23,069 nucleotides of DNA from Chara braunii (GCA_003427395.1 BFEA01000667.1:255402-278470); one strand, 5' to 3'; shown: positions 1 through 9,619, counted from the first letter of the stretch. Numbers and translations are program-made. The notes: generated from the letters alone by a model not told the origin.

Positions 1-32
1 AGAGAGAGAGAGACAGAGAGAGCTAGAGAGCT
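1..32. repeat. (AG)n microsatellite
   Basis: An AG dinucleotide run at the very edge of the window, interrupted by single C and T changes. It is low-complexity sequence with no coding meaning. Confidence 0.9.
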
Positions 33-98
33 ATGTCGAAGGAGGGAGGAAGCGTCCAGGTATCGATGACGAGGAGCTGTGCATCTCCATACAGTGCA

Positions 99-145
<47 letters not shown>
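99..145. repeat. Compound (GT)n-(GA)n microsatellite
   Basis: About eight GT units are followed directly by about fourteen GA units. The same GT/CT pairing of motifs recurs in a much longer tract at 19642-19792. Short open frames running through it are products of the repeat. Confidence 0.9.
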
Positions 146-146
<1 letters not shown>

Positions 147-870
147 GGGCTGGTGGTAACCCACCTGAAATCGGTCGCCTTCCTTCTGGTCTTCCCGGTG
201 CTGCGACCCTTGGCTCCTGGCTGCCTCCTCGTCCTCTCGACTCCGACGCGAACCACGACGCGGGGTGCTGCTGGCGATGGCGAGATGAAGACGGCACGAC
301 GCGGGGTGATGAACGATGAAGTGCACACGACGTGGGGCGGGGCCGAGGCAGAGTGACGGGGTGGGGCCGGCGAGGGGGAGCCCTGAGTGCTCTACACAGG
401 AACGAACTTCGTACCCGCCCTCTGAATAAAAATTTGCAGGGCCCTGCGCGTCCCCGAAAAAAAATTCTTTTTTTTTTCAGACCACCGATGCAAAGTGCAA
501 ACCGGCTTAGCACCCCCCCCCCCGAAAAAAAATAAATTTCCCGGTACCCCCAGGTTTGGCAGTGCGTCGCTTGCAATGCGCGCGCGCCGTGCGGCCTGCG
601 CGGTGCGGCGCACGTGCGGCGGGCAGCGCATCGCGATGCGCCGCATGTATGCCTATAACACATGATAGGCCAATCCCCCAGGCTAAATCTATAAGTCCAT
701 GAAGAGTAATCCCCATATCACAATCTCGCTCTAGGCTCTCCTGCTATATAAGTCTAAGCCTACCTCTAATCCAGTGCCCAAAGAAAAGGTAGACCTTGGC
801 AAAATCTCCTTTATACAGAGTGGATCGCCAGAATCGCCACCTATCAAAATATATTATATCTCCTCTTAAA
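146..870. other. Non-coding stretch with homopolymers and a CpG-dense patch
   Basis: No gene is supported here. The stretch contains A8, T9-10 and C11 runs at about 455-530 and a CpG-dense patch at about 565-650 made of overlapping GCGC/TGCG words. Open frames on both strands exist only because the DNA is GC-rich. A diverged partner of 130-460 may lie at 19085-19410, where collinear short blocks recur at similar spacing (see findings). Confidence 0.6.
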
Positions 871-876
871 CTAAGG

Positions 877-1430
877 AAATTTCGGCGGCGCTTCTCGTAG
901 GAAAAGTGTCTTTCCAAAATTTATATCAGTCCGAATATAGAAGCAGAAATAATCTTCAACTTTCCAAAGTCAAATTTTGTCTAACTCCCAGAATTAGTAG
1001 AGATTTGGGCAGCACTCCTTTTAGAAAGGGAGACTTTCCAGATTTATACTAAGTTAGGATAAACTCAAACATATAATATGAGTTTAACTAAGACAAAGTT
1101 TTATAACTAAGACAAAGTTTTAACTAACTCCTTAGTTTTGTAGAAATTTCGGCAGCGCTTCCAGTAGGGAAAGTGCTAGTCCAAGATTTATTCAAAGCTA
1201 AGTTCAGAATCTTAACTTCTCAAGGTCCAATTTTGTCTAACTCCCTAATTTAGCAAAAATTTGGGCAGCACTCCCTTTAGAAAAGGAGACTTCCCAGATT
1301 TTTACTAAGTCATATATAAAAGTCAGACGAATTGAACTTTGAAAAGACAAAATCTGACTAACTCCTTGGTTTTGTAGAAATTTCGGCAGCGCTTCCCGTA
1401 GAGAAAGTGACTTACCAAGATTTATACAAG
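877..1430. repeat. Tandem array of five units alternating between two variants, each with a hairpin
   Basis: Five copies start at about 877, 1001, 1144, 1258 and 1378. Copies 1, 3 and 5 carry AATTTCGGC(A/G)GCGCTTC. Copies 2 and 4 carry ATTTGGGCAGCACTCC. The monomer is about 114-143 bp and the two-unit period about 235-265 bp. Each unit contains a short inverted repeat, for example CTCC-TTT against AAAGGAG in copy 4 and AGCGCTTCC against GGAAAGTGCT (one bulge, one G-T pair) in copy 3. From memory, similar 'AAATTTCGGCAG' repeats occur in non-coding parts of plant LTR retrotransposons, so this may be remnant element DNA. No open frame is maintained across the units. Confidence 0.75.
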
Positions 1431-1802
1431 ACCAAGTATAATAAAAGATCCCAGAAAATGCAGAAACTGATCTAAGTAAAATAAACTTAGCTCAGAAAAT
1501 GCAGGAATTGAAACTCCTCTATGGCTCTAGCACGTGGCGAGCAACTAAAGCAACTACCTATCAAACTGAAACTCCGACTAGTAGTGGCCTCACTCAGTCA
1601 CATGTAGGTCAAACCACAAAGGTAAGTACTCTCACCATCCCCAAGTTAACTTAGTAGACAATAGTTCATAGTCTTTCAATGGTTTAGCCCTTTATACCCA
1701 GCTTACATAAGCCATGAAGTCAGGCCACCCCAACTTATGGGACATGCCTAACTCAGCGAAGATATACACAAAACAGAGGGCACAACTACTTCTCTCTTAT
1801 TT

Positions 1803-1832
1803 GGGCATATGACTAGGCCATTCTAGTCGCCC
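1803..1832. repeat. Perfect double-stem hairpin
   Basis: The arms GACTAG (1811-1816) and CTAGTC (1823-1828) enclose a 6-nt loop. An outer pair GGGC (1803-1806) and GCCC (1829-1832) adds a second stem across a 4-nt one-sided bulge. It lies within the hairpin-rich region but has a different loop from the AAACTTAT family. Confidence 0.6.
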
Positions 1833-2253
1833 TAAACTGTTTAGATAGTCAAGTTACATATACCTCTCTGAATTTAATCTTCAAAGTGGGCGTAGGACTG
1901 AGCCATTCATCTTAGAAACAGTGCTCAGCCGGCCCAAGTTACCTTCAGTTATACTCTTAGTTAATACTCTCTTCAGTTTGTGATAAGCTACAGTCAGGCC
2001 ACCCAAACTTATGGGACCCTGTCTGACTAGCTTGTTTATAGTTACAATAGTAATAAAATATAGCCAAATTTTAACCTTTGGGTTCCAGCATGTGCGAGGC
2101 ATTGGGTCAGACCACCTGAACTTACAGAACAGTCTGGCTCTCTGCCTGATTCGTTGCTCTCTGATTCAACTTGTGCGAGGCATTGGGCTAGACCACCTAA
2201 ACTTATAGAATGGTCAGCCCTCTGTCTAATTTACCCCCTTCCTAGGCTGTTTT

Positions 2254-2345
2254 CCCGGGCGCCCGGGCACCCAACTTCTGCCCGGGTACACGCCCGGGTG
2301 CCCAGCCGGGCATGACCCCCGGGCAGGGTTCCGGGCAGCCCCAGC
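2254..2345. repeat. GC-rich CCCGGG cluster, copy 1
   Basis: A 14-bp perfect palindrome made of CCCGGGC and its complement lies at 2254-2267. Several more GCCCGGG words follow, ending in GGTGCCCAGCCGGGCATGA. It is strikingly GC-rich within AT-rich surroundings. A related cluster lies at 2635-2682. Confidence 0.7.
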
Positions 2346-2634
2346 GCCAAAAAACAAAAAAAATAAAAACTCAAAAAATTCCGAAAAAAAAAAATGTTGT
2401 GTAGGATTGAAATGCAAACCACTTTTGGCTGAGGGTCACATTTTCATTCCTCACAAAATCGGAGATAAAAAAAAAAAAACAGAATCACACAAAGGCACCC
2501 CCCTGTAGACCCCTTTATCTTTTAAAACCAATTTATACCCCCCTCCCCCCCCCTTGACAGCCAACTCGCAAAAAATGAAATGAGCCTGGATTTGGAGTCC
2601 TTTGGGAGAGCGCAGAAAACCAAAAAAAAAATGC

Positions 2635-2682
2635 ACGCCCGGGTACCCCGGGCGTCATGCGCGGGTGCCCGGCCGGGCATGA
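2635..2682. repeat. GC-rich CCCGGG cluster, copy 2, with perfect hairpin
   Basis: ACGCCCGGG (2635-2643) and CCCGGGCGT (2647-2655) are perfectly complementary around a 3-nt loop. The following GGTGCCCGGCCGGGCATGA nearly repeats the end of the cluster at 2254-2345. The stretch between the two clusters holds A-runs of 8-12 bases and nothing recognisable. Confidence 0.7.
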
Positions 2683-3080
2683 GAATCTTCCTAGGCCCTT
2701 TCAGAATAAAAGCAGGAAGAGGCTGAGCCACCTAAACTTAGAGAATGGCTTATACCTCCTTGTTCAGAACCAAACAAACAAAGAAAACCCCAAAATAAAC
2801 AAGGCAACCAAGGCACCTGAACTTACAGAATGCACTTGGCCCCTGAAAAAGCCAAGCACAATTAGCCCTCGCAAGTCAGAGCAACCAGACCACCTAAACT
2901 TATAGAATGGCCTGATCCTCAAAGCAGTCCCACAACACTAGGTCTCCCAAACTTATGGGGACTTCCCAGCCTCCAGAGCAATCAGACCACCTAAACTTAT
3001 AGAATGGTTTGATGCTCCACACAATCGAAAATAAACATAGCACTGGGTCTCCCCAAACTTATGGGGACTTCCCAGCCTTA

Positions 3081-6025
3081 ATGACCTAGTCAAACTTTAA
3101 TACAATACTGTTTTCCTCCCAACCTTCCCCCAGATGCATTCACTTCTTACAATCTGCTTTCACACAATCAATAAAAGGTGAAGTTGAGATTGCACAAGCA
3201 TTCTTTTATTTAATCTGGTTTTATCCTGACAGTCAAACTGAAAAGTCAAAGTAGGGATGCATGCAATATACTCAGTCAGAAGCAACAGGTAGTACAGATA
3301 GGCGCTATAATCTGGGTTTATAGAACTCCTCTTGAGTTCCGACAGAGCTCCCACAATCGGTGGGGTAACCTCCCACGTAGGCCTTGCTGCGGTCCTACGG
3401 GTTGCAATCCCGCCTGCCGCCTTCCCCTCAGATCAGGACTAGACTTAGAGTAAGAAGGGCAGAAGATAAGGGATCTGAGACTCTCGAGATACAAGAGGGG
3501 GACAACTCAACTCTCAGGAGAGGGCCCTGATACCTTGATGCGCCTGAGGGCCCCGCAATGGCAGCCAACGTAACAGCTTGGTCAACCCGGAGTCAAACTG
3601 TTGACCTCAAACCTCCAGACGAACCCTCAACCCACAGCAATAGTCCCCCTCCCCTTACCGCTACTTCTCCAAACCACAATCCATAGCCCTTCTTCACGGC
3701 CCAATCATCTCTCATACTATCCTTGGCTGCCTAGCATAAAATTGTATTCCTACCGTTCCAAACAGTCGTGGTGCTTCTTCTTAGGCTGCATGCTACTTGC
3801 ACAACAATCTGATAATTCCACGGAGTCTCAGCAAATCTCCTCATGCACAACACCTCACACGCAACCATCGGGCGCTGTAGCAGCCTATGATGCAGGCCTC
3901 ACCATGCTGCAGCACTGTTTAGCGATTCGTTAACACTCAACACATCGGATGCCGGTCGTAACAGTAAGCCCAAGACAGTCTTCAACAGCCTTAGCCAGCA
4001 GTCGCCTTAATGGACCGGAGCTTAGCAAACAGCGGCTCGTCAAGCAACGGCTGCCGCCCCCACTTCCGACAGTCAGTCTTGTAACAGCAACAGTAGCACA
4101 AGCTTAGTGAACACACCGGGTGCTTGGATCAATGCTGGCCTGGTGGTACCGCAAGCAGTAAACATGGGTGGTGGTTTCTCAGCAGACAGCAGCAGCGCCT
4201 CAACTCCAAGTACCAGCGGTTTGTGGCCAGGCTCTGATCACAATGATGTCGGACCGTTGTTCCAGTAATCTCTGCAGCCGCAACACCAGGTTAGCAGGCA
4301 AGTCTTCTGGTTTTGTCACTGTCCTCACACTGCCCCTACCAATATGCAAAGCTTGTGGTGAACGCACTGTCGAATCATGGCCCGACACACTGCTTGTCAG
4401 CCGAACACAAAATAGATGAGCTCATGCGATACAACGAGTCGCATACCCATCTTCGGGTGAGCTTCCACCACACAGTTAGCTTCTATCTACTTTGTTGTCA
4501 ACGTGAGTAGGGTCGAGTAAGTCTATTACCGAAGCTCGCCCAAATGCACCACTGTAGCGCATCCAGAATTCACCTTACGTCAGGTAAGTACCACGTGTCA
4601 TTCCCCTTACTGTCTTTACCTCTATCATCCTCTCCTCTCACCTTTTCCTCTGCGCCTGCAATTCCTGCCGCGATCCTTACTGTATGATGCACCCGACCGC
4701 TCTCATGGCCAGATTCGTCCAACTAATGGGACTATGTCGCGGGCGAGAAACTTGTGGGCACCGTGTGCTACTAACTAGCGATAAGCAGAGTGCGACTGCC
4801 AGGAGCCGAGGAAACAACCATAACAACGATCATTCTACTTAGTATCACACCAACAATGATATGAGCATGGAGATCTTCAAAATTGGGCCCGATCAAAACG
4901 AGCATGACCACACGAGCCACAGACACCTACCGCTAGCTCAAATGGAGAGAAGGATCATGACGATCACATGAAAAACGAGCCTAGTGGTCATGCGCCTCTG
5001 CAGGTAAAGCGTACGGATGTAGCTGAGCCCTGCAACTCACCAACTGTGCAAAATGAGAATGAATCTTCAGTTGGACGATGGAAAGATACACTCTGCTACT
5101 TGCCATGCACGTAGAGAGTCAGAGAGGCTACTTCCACAGGCGACGCGAGCATCACACCGGGCTACAAGTCGATCTCCAACCCCGCTATTAGCCCCATAGA
5201 AATTGGAATGAATCTTCTCCTGGAACGCGGCCTTATTCAGTTATCTCTTGCAAAATCGCTCTCTCCTCCCGCGCGCAGTCCCTCCATCCCACACTTCGAA
5301 ACCGGCTACTCTATCGCGAAATCCAGCACCACCATCGGACTCGTAATGACCCAAAGCCTCCTGTCAGTCTCCTCCCCAGCCCGACCTCAATGATGGACAA
5401 CCAAGATTTCCATCATCTCGCGCGGCCATATCCTGACTGTTTGATATCTCGGCGCACCCCGTTCTCTACTAACCGCTAATTCACTAACTTACTCCTCAAT
5501 CTGATACCATCTCTGAACGCGCCATGGCTAGTAACCCCAAATTAGAACCTTCTCCCGCCCGTTTCTATTGGGTAGCGACCGAGATTTCATACCTTCATTT
5601 CTGCCATAGCCAATTCCCGCCATGTCTCCGCACAACCCTTTTCCGCTAACCTCCTACGTCACTAACTTTCTGCTAAAACTAACCTCCAAATCGGGTTCGC
5701 CCGATACCGAAACCTCAATTTAGCTTCATTCCCCGCCCGTTTTCATCAAGGATCGAGCGGGTCCTCCGTTTCCTACTCTCTCCTGCCTGTGCTCACTTCC
5801 GACATAGCCCGTTTCCCTCTCCATATGCACCCGGCACCTTTCTCCGTCCAAATTCGTTTTTCTTCTTCCCTCTGCCCCGCTGTTAGTATGGTACCAGCAC
5901 GACGTCCGTTGTTCCTCAGCAGAGCAGCCTCCCCCAGTGCTCCGCCCTTCTTCGTCCTGTCGCCAACCAGAATCAGCCCTCTACGAGTGCAACAACCAGT
6001 TTGAAAGAATCGCGGTGAGTAAACG
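3081..6025. other. About 2.9 kb without a supported gene
   Basis: I see no gene, RNA or complete mobile element here. The sequence is C-rich and A-rich on the plus strand from about 3540 onward. Open frames stay below about 110 codons and have no recognisable domain. One word on the minus strand at 3524-3535 (AGGTATCAGGGC) resembles an initiator tRNA-Met primer-binding site, so part of this stretch could be LTR-element debris. No matching LTR borders or gag/pol remains were found. Confidence 0.5.
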
Positions 6026-6132
6026 AAAAAATGAGACAGGCTGCACTTGACTTTATACGCGTCAGCCTTGTGTCGGGGTCATGCTAATCTTCTTTGTATC
6101 GTCCCAATCTTTACAGATGTCCCGAAGGAATC
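6026..6132 (-). ncRNA. U6 spliceosomal snRNA-like sequence, probable pseudogene or diverged copy
   Basis: Read on the minus strand, this 107-nt segment follows U6 snRNA from the 5' region to the 3' end. It has a 5' block CCTTCGGGACATC, then GACGATACAAAGAAGATTAG, CATGACCCC, CACAAGG and TGACGCGTATAAA, and ends in six T residues (plus-strand A6 at 6026-6031) as expected of a Pol III terminator. The length is close to the usual U6 size. The ACAGAGA box, which pairs with the 5' splice site and is normally invariant, reads ACAAAGA. The AGC triad after it (GATTAGC) is kept, while the 3' third has drifted. I see no plant-type TATA box about 25-30 bp upstream and no upstream sequence element, so expression is doubtful. 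A U6 retropseudogene is the simplest reading. A divergent functional copy cannot be excluded. Confidence 0.75.
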
Positions 6133-6940
6133 AGACCAGGGTAATGCCCCGCGGTACCACCAAGCCCAAGTGGCTCCCATGCCGACCTATTTGGTGACAA
6201 CCCGCGGCCTGTGTCCCAACTGCCCACAGGTGTACCCACCGTGTCACGCTCATGGACCCTCGACCCGAGCTTGGAACTGTTACCGGCAAAAATAAATAAA
6301 AATATAAAATAAAAGTAAAATCAATAAAAAGCTTGAAACAAACGGGCCCGCGTTCGGATTCCCCCAACAAAACTAAGGGGGGTAGTCCCGCGGGACCCTC
6401 AACCCCTCAGCTCCTTCAACGCTCCCATGCTCCCATGCCGCCGCCTGCTAGCCTCAAACCCCATACCTCCGCAGCAACAGCCCAGTGTCGTAACCTATAG
6501 GGCTGAGGCCAAGCCTGAGACCAGGAGGCGCGGAACCTTTATATAAAGCGGTGCGGCCTAGTGCTTAGAACTGTGAAAAATGCCTTGGGCCTCACCTCCA
6601 CCCACTACCAGACATGAGGCCGCCACACATCCACGCGGGCCGCCCCAAACTGTGCCGCGGCCGTCCCACGCACCACCCTACATACCAGACCTGCCGCCGG
6701 TCAAACGAGGCGACCGAAGGTCAACCTTTTCCTTAATCTAGATGGTAATAGACATTAGGTCGGTTGACTATACGTGCTTCATAATCAAACACAAATTGAG
6801 AAATCACATGCGCGCCTAAAGACTGCACGCCCACTTTCCACTTAGTCAACCTCGCGTGGTCTATTTTAATCCAAGCTTATTTTCTGACATTTGCAAAAAC
6901 CAGGGCGGATAACGTTGTAAGGGTATTCGCACCGACACCG
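6133..6940. other. Gene-free stretch with an A-rich tract
   Basis: No gene is supported. An A/T-only-like tract of AAATA/AAAAT words at about 6288-6334 interrupts otherwise C-rich DNA. Short open frames on both strands lack recognisable features. Confidence 0.5.
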
Positions 6941-7690
6941 CTCAAGAGGCAAGCAGGCCGCTATATCTCCAGGGCGGGTGAAGAGCCCAGCCTCATTGTT
7001 GGTGTGCAAGTTTGGCGACACACTGGTTGGAGTGCTGCTGGGGAAGGAGCAAGGACACGAAGGAGGAAGACAGCCAGGGCTAGGGAGGAGCGCCAGAGGT
7101 ACTTCCCTGGCTATGGTGGCAGCCATCTCCATCACCTTGGTGGGCGCTGCAGCAGGAAGGGCCCAGATGGGGGTAGAGCTACACCAAGAAGCTTTGAGGC
7201 AGAGCTTGGCATGTCGGCCTGAGCTAGAGTAGCCATAGCTGCTTTGCATTGTCCTTTGGACATCAGGGCCAGGCCTGAGTAGTCCGCCATAGCCTCGGCC
7301 TATGAGAGTGAAGAGTGAGGGAGGCGGCCATGGCTATGGGGGACCTCAAGTGATACCTACAGCAGAAGAGGGATTCGGACTTTGATTCTGGTTCAGCCAT
7401 TCAACATTGGATTATATTTCTTACGTGAATACGGGAGGAGGAGATAAGGAGGAGGAAAGTGATTGGCGAAGAAGAAGAGCTTTCTCATTTGTCTATGCTG
7501 GTGTACGTCATCTTCTTCTTCTCCTAACTCTCTCTCAAGTTCATTCATTTCTTTTTGCAAGTGGACGGCATTGTACTATCTGATGAATGTGTGTCTGGAA
7601 ATTGGCCAAGTTCATTCATTTCTTTTTGCAAGTGGACGACATTATACTATCTGATGAATGTGTGTCTCGAAATTGGCCAGGATCATAACA
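6941..7690 (-). mobile_element. LTR-element fragment, copy A (LTR plus start of internal region)
   Basis: The whole segment is an inverted, diverged duplicate of 22035-22770. On the minus strand it begins TGTTATGATCCTGGCCAATT at 7690. The putative LTR runs to 7358, followed by GGTATCAC, which resembles the start of an initiator tRNA-Met primer site. An internal part then continues to about 6941. Minus-strand frames in the internal part of both copies share words such as SPNLHT and PGDI-ACLPL, which suggests a decayed coding start (perhaps gag), but I recognise no domain. No second LTR is present, so this is a 5'-end fragment. It lies just upstream of the first VPS13-like exon. Confidence 0.65.
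7537..7678. repeat. 71-bp tandem duplication inside LTR copy A
   Basis: The unit AAGTTCATTCATTTC... starting at 7537 is repeated from 7608 with only a few changes. Copy B (22035 onward) has the unit once, so the duplication arose in copy A after the two copies separated. Confidence 0.85.
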
Positions 7691-7860
7691 GTAATGCTGT
7701 GTTGGTTGTCAAAGATGTCAGCCAGGAAACGACTGTTGTACCTGTTAACGCATTGCTCCACCCAAAGGAGCTAGATTGTTGTGTGCAGATGACATATCTA
7801 AGGATAATTTGTTGGCCTTTGCTTCTATGTCGACATGTGGGGGTTTTGACGGCCCGACAG

Positions 7861-8016
7861 ATTGCATGGGAACCTTTTCTGGAGCATTGGGTGGTCCAGG
7901 GCGAATTCATTCAGCTATGGGAGAGGGATGGCATTGCACTAAGCCCTCCGACAATGGCAATCTCAATCCGGTCTTCCCACGAGCTGAACATCAATGTAAC
8001 AGAATCATTTGTGGAG
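7861..8016 (+). CDS. VPS13: VPS13-like exon, middle region (first visible exon, phase 0 end)
   Basis: VPS13 proteins are rod-shaped lipid conduits at membrane contact sites. This exon reads IAWEPFLEHW near its start and later SIRSSHELNINVTESFVE. WEPF(L/I)E followed some 30-40 residues on by an LN(I/V)N(V/I)T segment is typical of the VPS13 region just before the VAB domain. The frame is open, and GGAG|GTGAGC at 8016/8017 is a good donor ending a complete codon. The left border is uncertain. An AG at 7859-7860 is in phase but has a poor pyrimidine tract. A better-looking acceptor at 7787-7788 is also in frame but adds about 24 residues that do not look like the family. Joining to the exon at 19921 gives FVE then MSALTW, which fits the family pattern after this motif. 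Exons upstream of LTR copy A were not found in the window. Confidence 0.6.
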
Positions 8017-8639
8017 GTGAGCATCACTAAATGATGGCAGTGCATGTGAACCTCCTGCGGGCATTTTCTTTGTCCACTCGTCAACGTTATGTGTGGCAGT
8101 ATCCAGTATACCTTCTCTACTGTGCAGGCAGATGTCTGATCCATCGAACCTGTATTGTCGATTCTAGTCATCTCTGTTTGGAACCCATGCGTACCTACGT
8201 GAATGAGCTGCAAGTGCATAACATTGCATACATAACTAGTCTTGTTTTGGGGCAGGTGAATGGCTCAAAGATATGTTTGTAAATTCCAATCATATGTGTA
8301 GGCTGTAGAGCATGGTAACCGCGTACCCAGGCGCGGGACACTTCCAGACTGTATTCTGGATGTATGTCTGGACTGGTCCGGACAACCACCGGACACCCGG
8401 ACATCACCGGAGCTGGACAGTCCGCACTGACGTCAGAGGGTCCAAAAATGTCCAGACCCGAAAAGGGAAAAAAAAAAAAAAGGATGAAGGAAGGTGGTGG
8501 GGTTGGGGGGGGGGAGGGGCGCGGGTAAAAGGGCCTTTACGAATTAGACCCCAGATGAGTACCCCAACAGCGAGGGGCCCTGTCGGCCAGAACTTAAATT
8601 CACGAGCAGCAACCCAAAAGACAAAGTTCCTGAGGCAAA
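8017..8639 (+). other. Intron sequence between VPS13-like exon and Ty3 element
   Basis: This is the left flank of an intron of about 11.9 kb (8017-19920). It has no exon that I can support. A cluster of GGAC/GTCC and CCGGAC words lies at 8344-8460, with a 10-bp palindrome CTGACGTCAG at 8427-8436. A14 and G-rich runs follow at about 8469-8520. Confidence 0.5.
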
Positions 8640-9603
8640 TGTCACATCCATAATGAAATGAAAGGTCATTTTTAACAGTCACAAACAGGTCCTGAACGAA
8701 CAGGTATCGGACACAGTTCTTAAGACTGAGAAAGGGTCATGTCTCCTCGATGGGAAGTCACATCTGTTCGGCAATGAGTCGAAGGCCACAGTCCCAGTCC
8801 AGTCATAATCCCACGAGTCAGTCCTGATTCAGACCAGGAGTCCAAAAGACAGGCCCGATGGCCCAAATCAGCAGCAGACCATGGGAAAAGATACTGGGAC
8901 ACACACTTTGCAACAACGGGTACTGGGCAGGAATCCCAGACACTTGAGGCTGAATGCAGGGCACGCCAGACCAGTCCAGCACTATAAAGGACTGGCCAGC
9001 CTCCCATTTGACAGATGCTCACTTCGCATGAGGGTGTGGAAGTGCCGTGGCACTTGTGCACCAGATGTGTGTGGGCTGTGCTAGGCTGAAGAGCAGCACT
9101 ATGTGAGAGTGAAGAGAGTGCTGGCTAGAGGGAAGGCAGCCCATAGCTGCACCAGCGCTAGGTAGTACATTAGTAGGGATAGTAGGAGAGTTCAGTGAGT
9201 AGTATTCAAAGTAGATCCTCGTGTGATAGGGAGTGTGCATGCATGATGAATGGGAGTAGGCCAAGACAATAGACATAGAGGGAGAGAGAGAAGAAGGCAG
9301 ACGAGAGAGGGGGAGGTGTGAGCTATGGTGACACTTACCTGTTGAGCGCTGTTGTTGACGTTTGGCAGCTGGCGCTGATGAGCGCCAGGCTTGGAACTCA
9401 TGTTGATCGAAGAAGACTTGTAACCCTGTTCAGCGCTATACATTTTGGACTCACGAACCGGCTTATGATAATTGAGTTGAGCTACCTGGTTCTCATTTTA
9501 TCTTCTATTGGGTTTGTGTGAGACATCGCAATCTGTGAAAATATGTGTATATGCATGTGATTTAATGCACTCCAGCAAGTGATGAACACTCGGGTTCCTT
9601 GCA
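8640..9603 (+). repeat. 5' LTR of the Ty3/gypsy element
   Basis: The LTR starts TGTCACATCC and ends CCTTGCA, followed by AATT and the primer-binding site. TGTCACA is a common Ty3/gypsy LTR start. A TATAAAGG box sits about 344 bp in. The length of 964 bp is normal for the class. The left edge is inferred from the TG motif and not from a second LTR, so it could shift. Confidence 0.6.
8983..8990 (+). promoter_or_regulatory. TATA box of the LTR promoter
   Basis: TATAAAGG in the middle of the LTR is suitably placed to start the genomic RNA of the retrotransposon, with the R region beginning about 25-35 bp downstream. It also lies in sense orientation in the host gene's intron. Confidence 0.5.
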
Positions 9604-9607
9604 AATT

Positions 9608-9619
9608 TGGTATCGGAGC
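9608..9619 (+). promoter_or_regulatory. Primer-binding site for initiator tRNA-Met (first copy)
   Basis: TGGTATCGGAGC matches the complement of the plant initiator tRNA-Met 3' end (TGGTATCAGAGC) at 11 of 12 positions. It lies four bases after the CA that ends the LTR. It would prime minus-strand DNA synthesis. Confidence 0.75.

Larger units (their letters stand above)
1715..3080. repeat. Dispersed and tandem family of hairpin motifs with loop core AAACTTAT
   Basis: About ten copies of a motif lie at 1721, 1994, 2108, 2189, 2725, 2810, 2886, 2941, 2983 and 3046. There are two loop types: CCACCTAAACTTATAGAATGG-like (one residue over the usual core) and CCCC-AAACTTAT-GGGG. The flanking arms are complementary but differ between copies: GTCAG/CTGAC at 1994, CAGAC/GTCTG at 2108, GGGCT-GAC/GTC-AGCCC at 2189, AGCCA/TGGCT at 2725, CCAAG/CTTGG at 2810, ATCAGACC/GGTTTGAT at 2983 and CTGGG/CCCAG at 3046. 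Parts of the array are tandem, with periods of about 81 bp near 2091-2235 and about 97-106 bp near 2886-3077. The function is unknown. Confidence 0.75.

Noticed and set aside
31-663. A 210-codon minus-strand frame at the window start
   Set aside because: Low-complexity Arg/Pro/Ser and Thr-His runs coming from microsatellites, homopolymers and GC-rich DNA.
877-3080. CRISPR-like array
   Set aside because: The repeats are diverged, unevenly spaced and embedded in a eukaryotic context. There are no unique spacers of constant length and no cas genes.
3397-3413. tRNA T-arm-like word GGGTTGCAATCCC
   Set aside because: No A box, anticodon arm or acceptor stem could be found around it, and the B box is imperfect.
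3601-3933. A 110-codon plus-strand frame
   Set aside because: It starts in the middle of C-rich intergenic DNA with no domain, no supporting splice signals and biased composition.
7555-8034. A 159-codon open frame as a single gene
   Set aside because: Its first part is the duplicated LTR of copy A and its last part is the VPS13-like exon plus intron. The continuity is accidental.
8040-8300. Further VPS13-like exon after the donor at 8016
   Set aside because: The acceptor-looking site near 8128 leads to an early stop in the required phase, and the translation shows no family motif.
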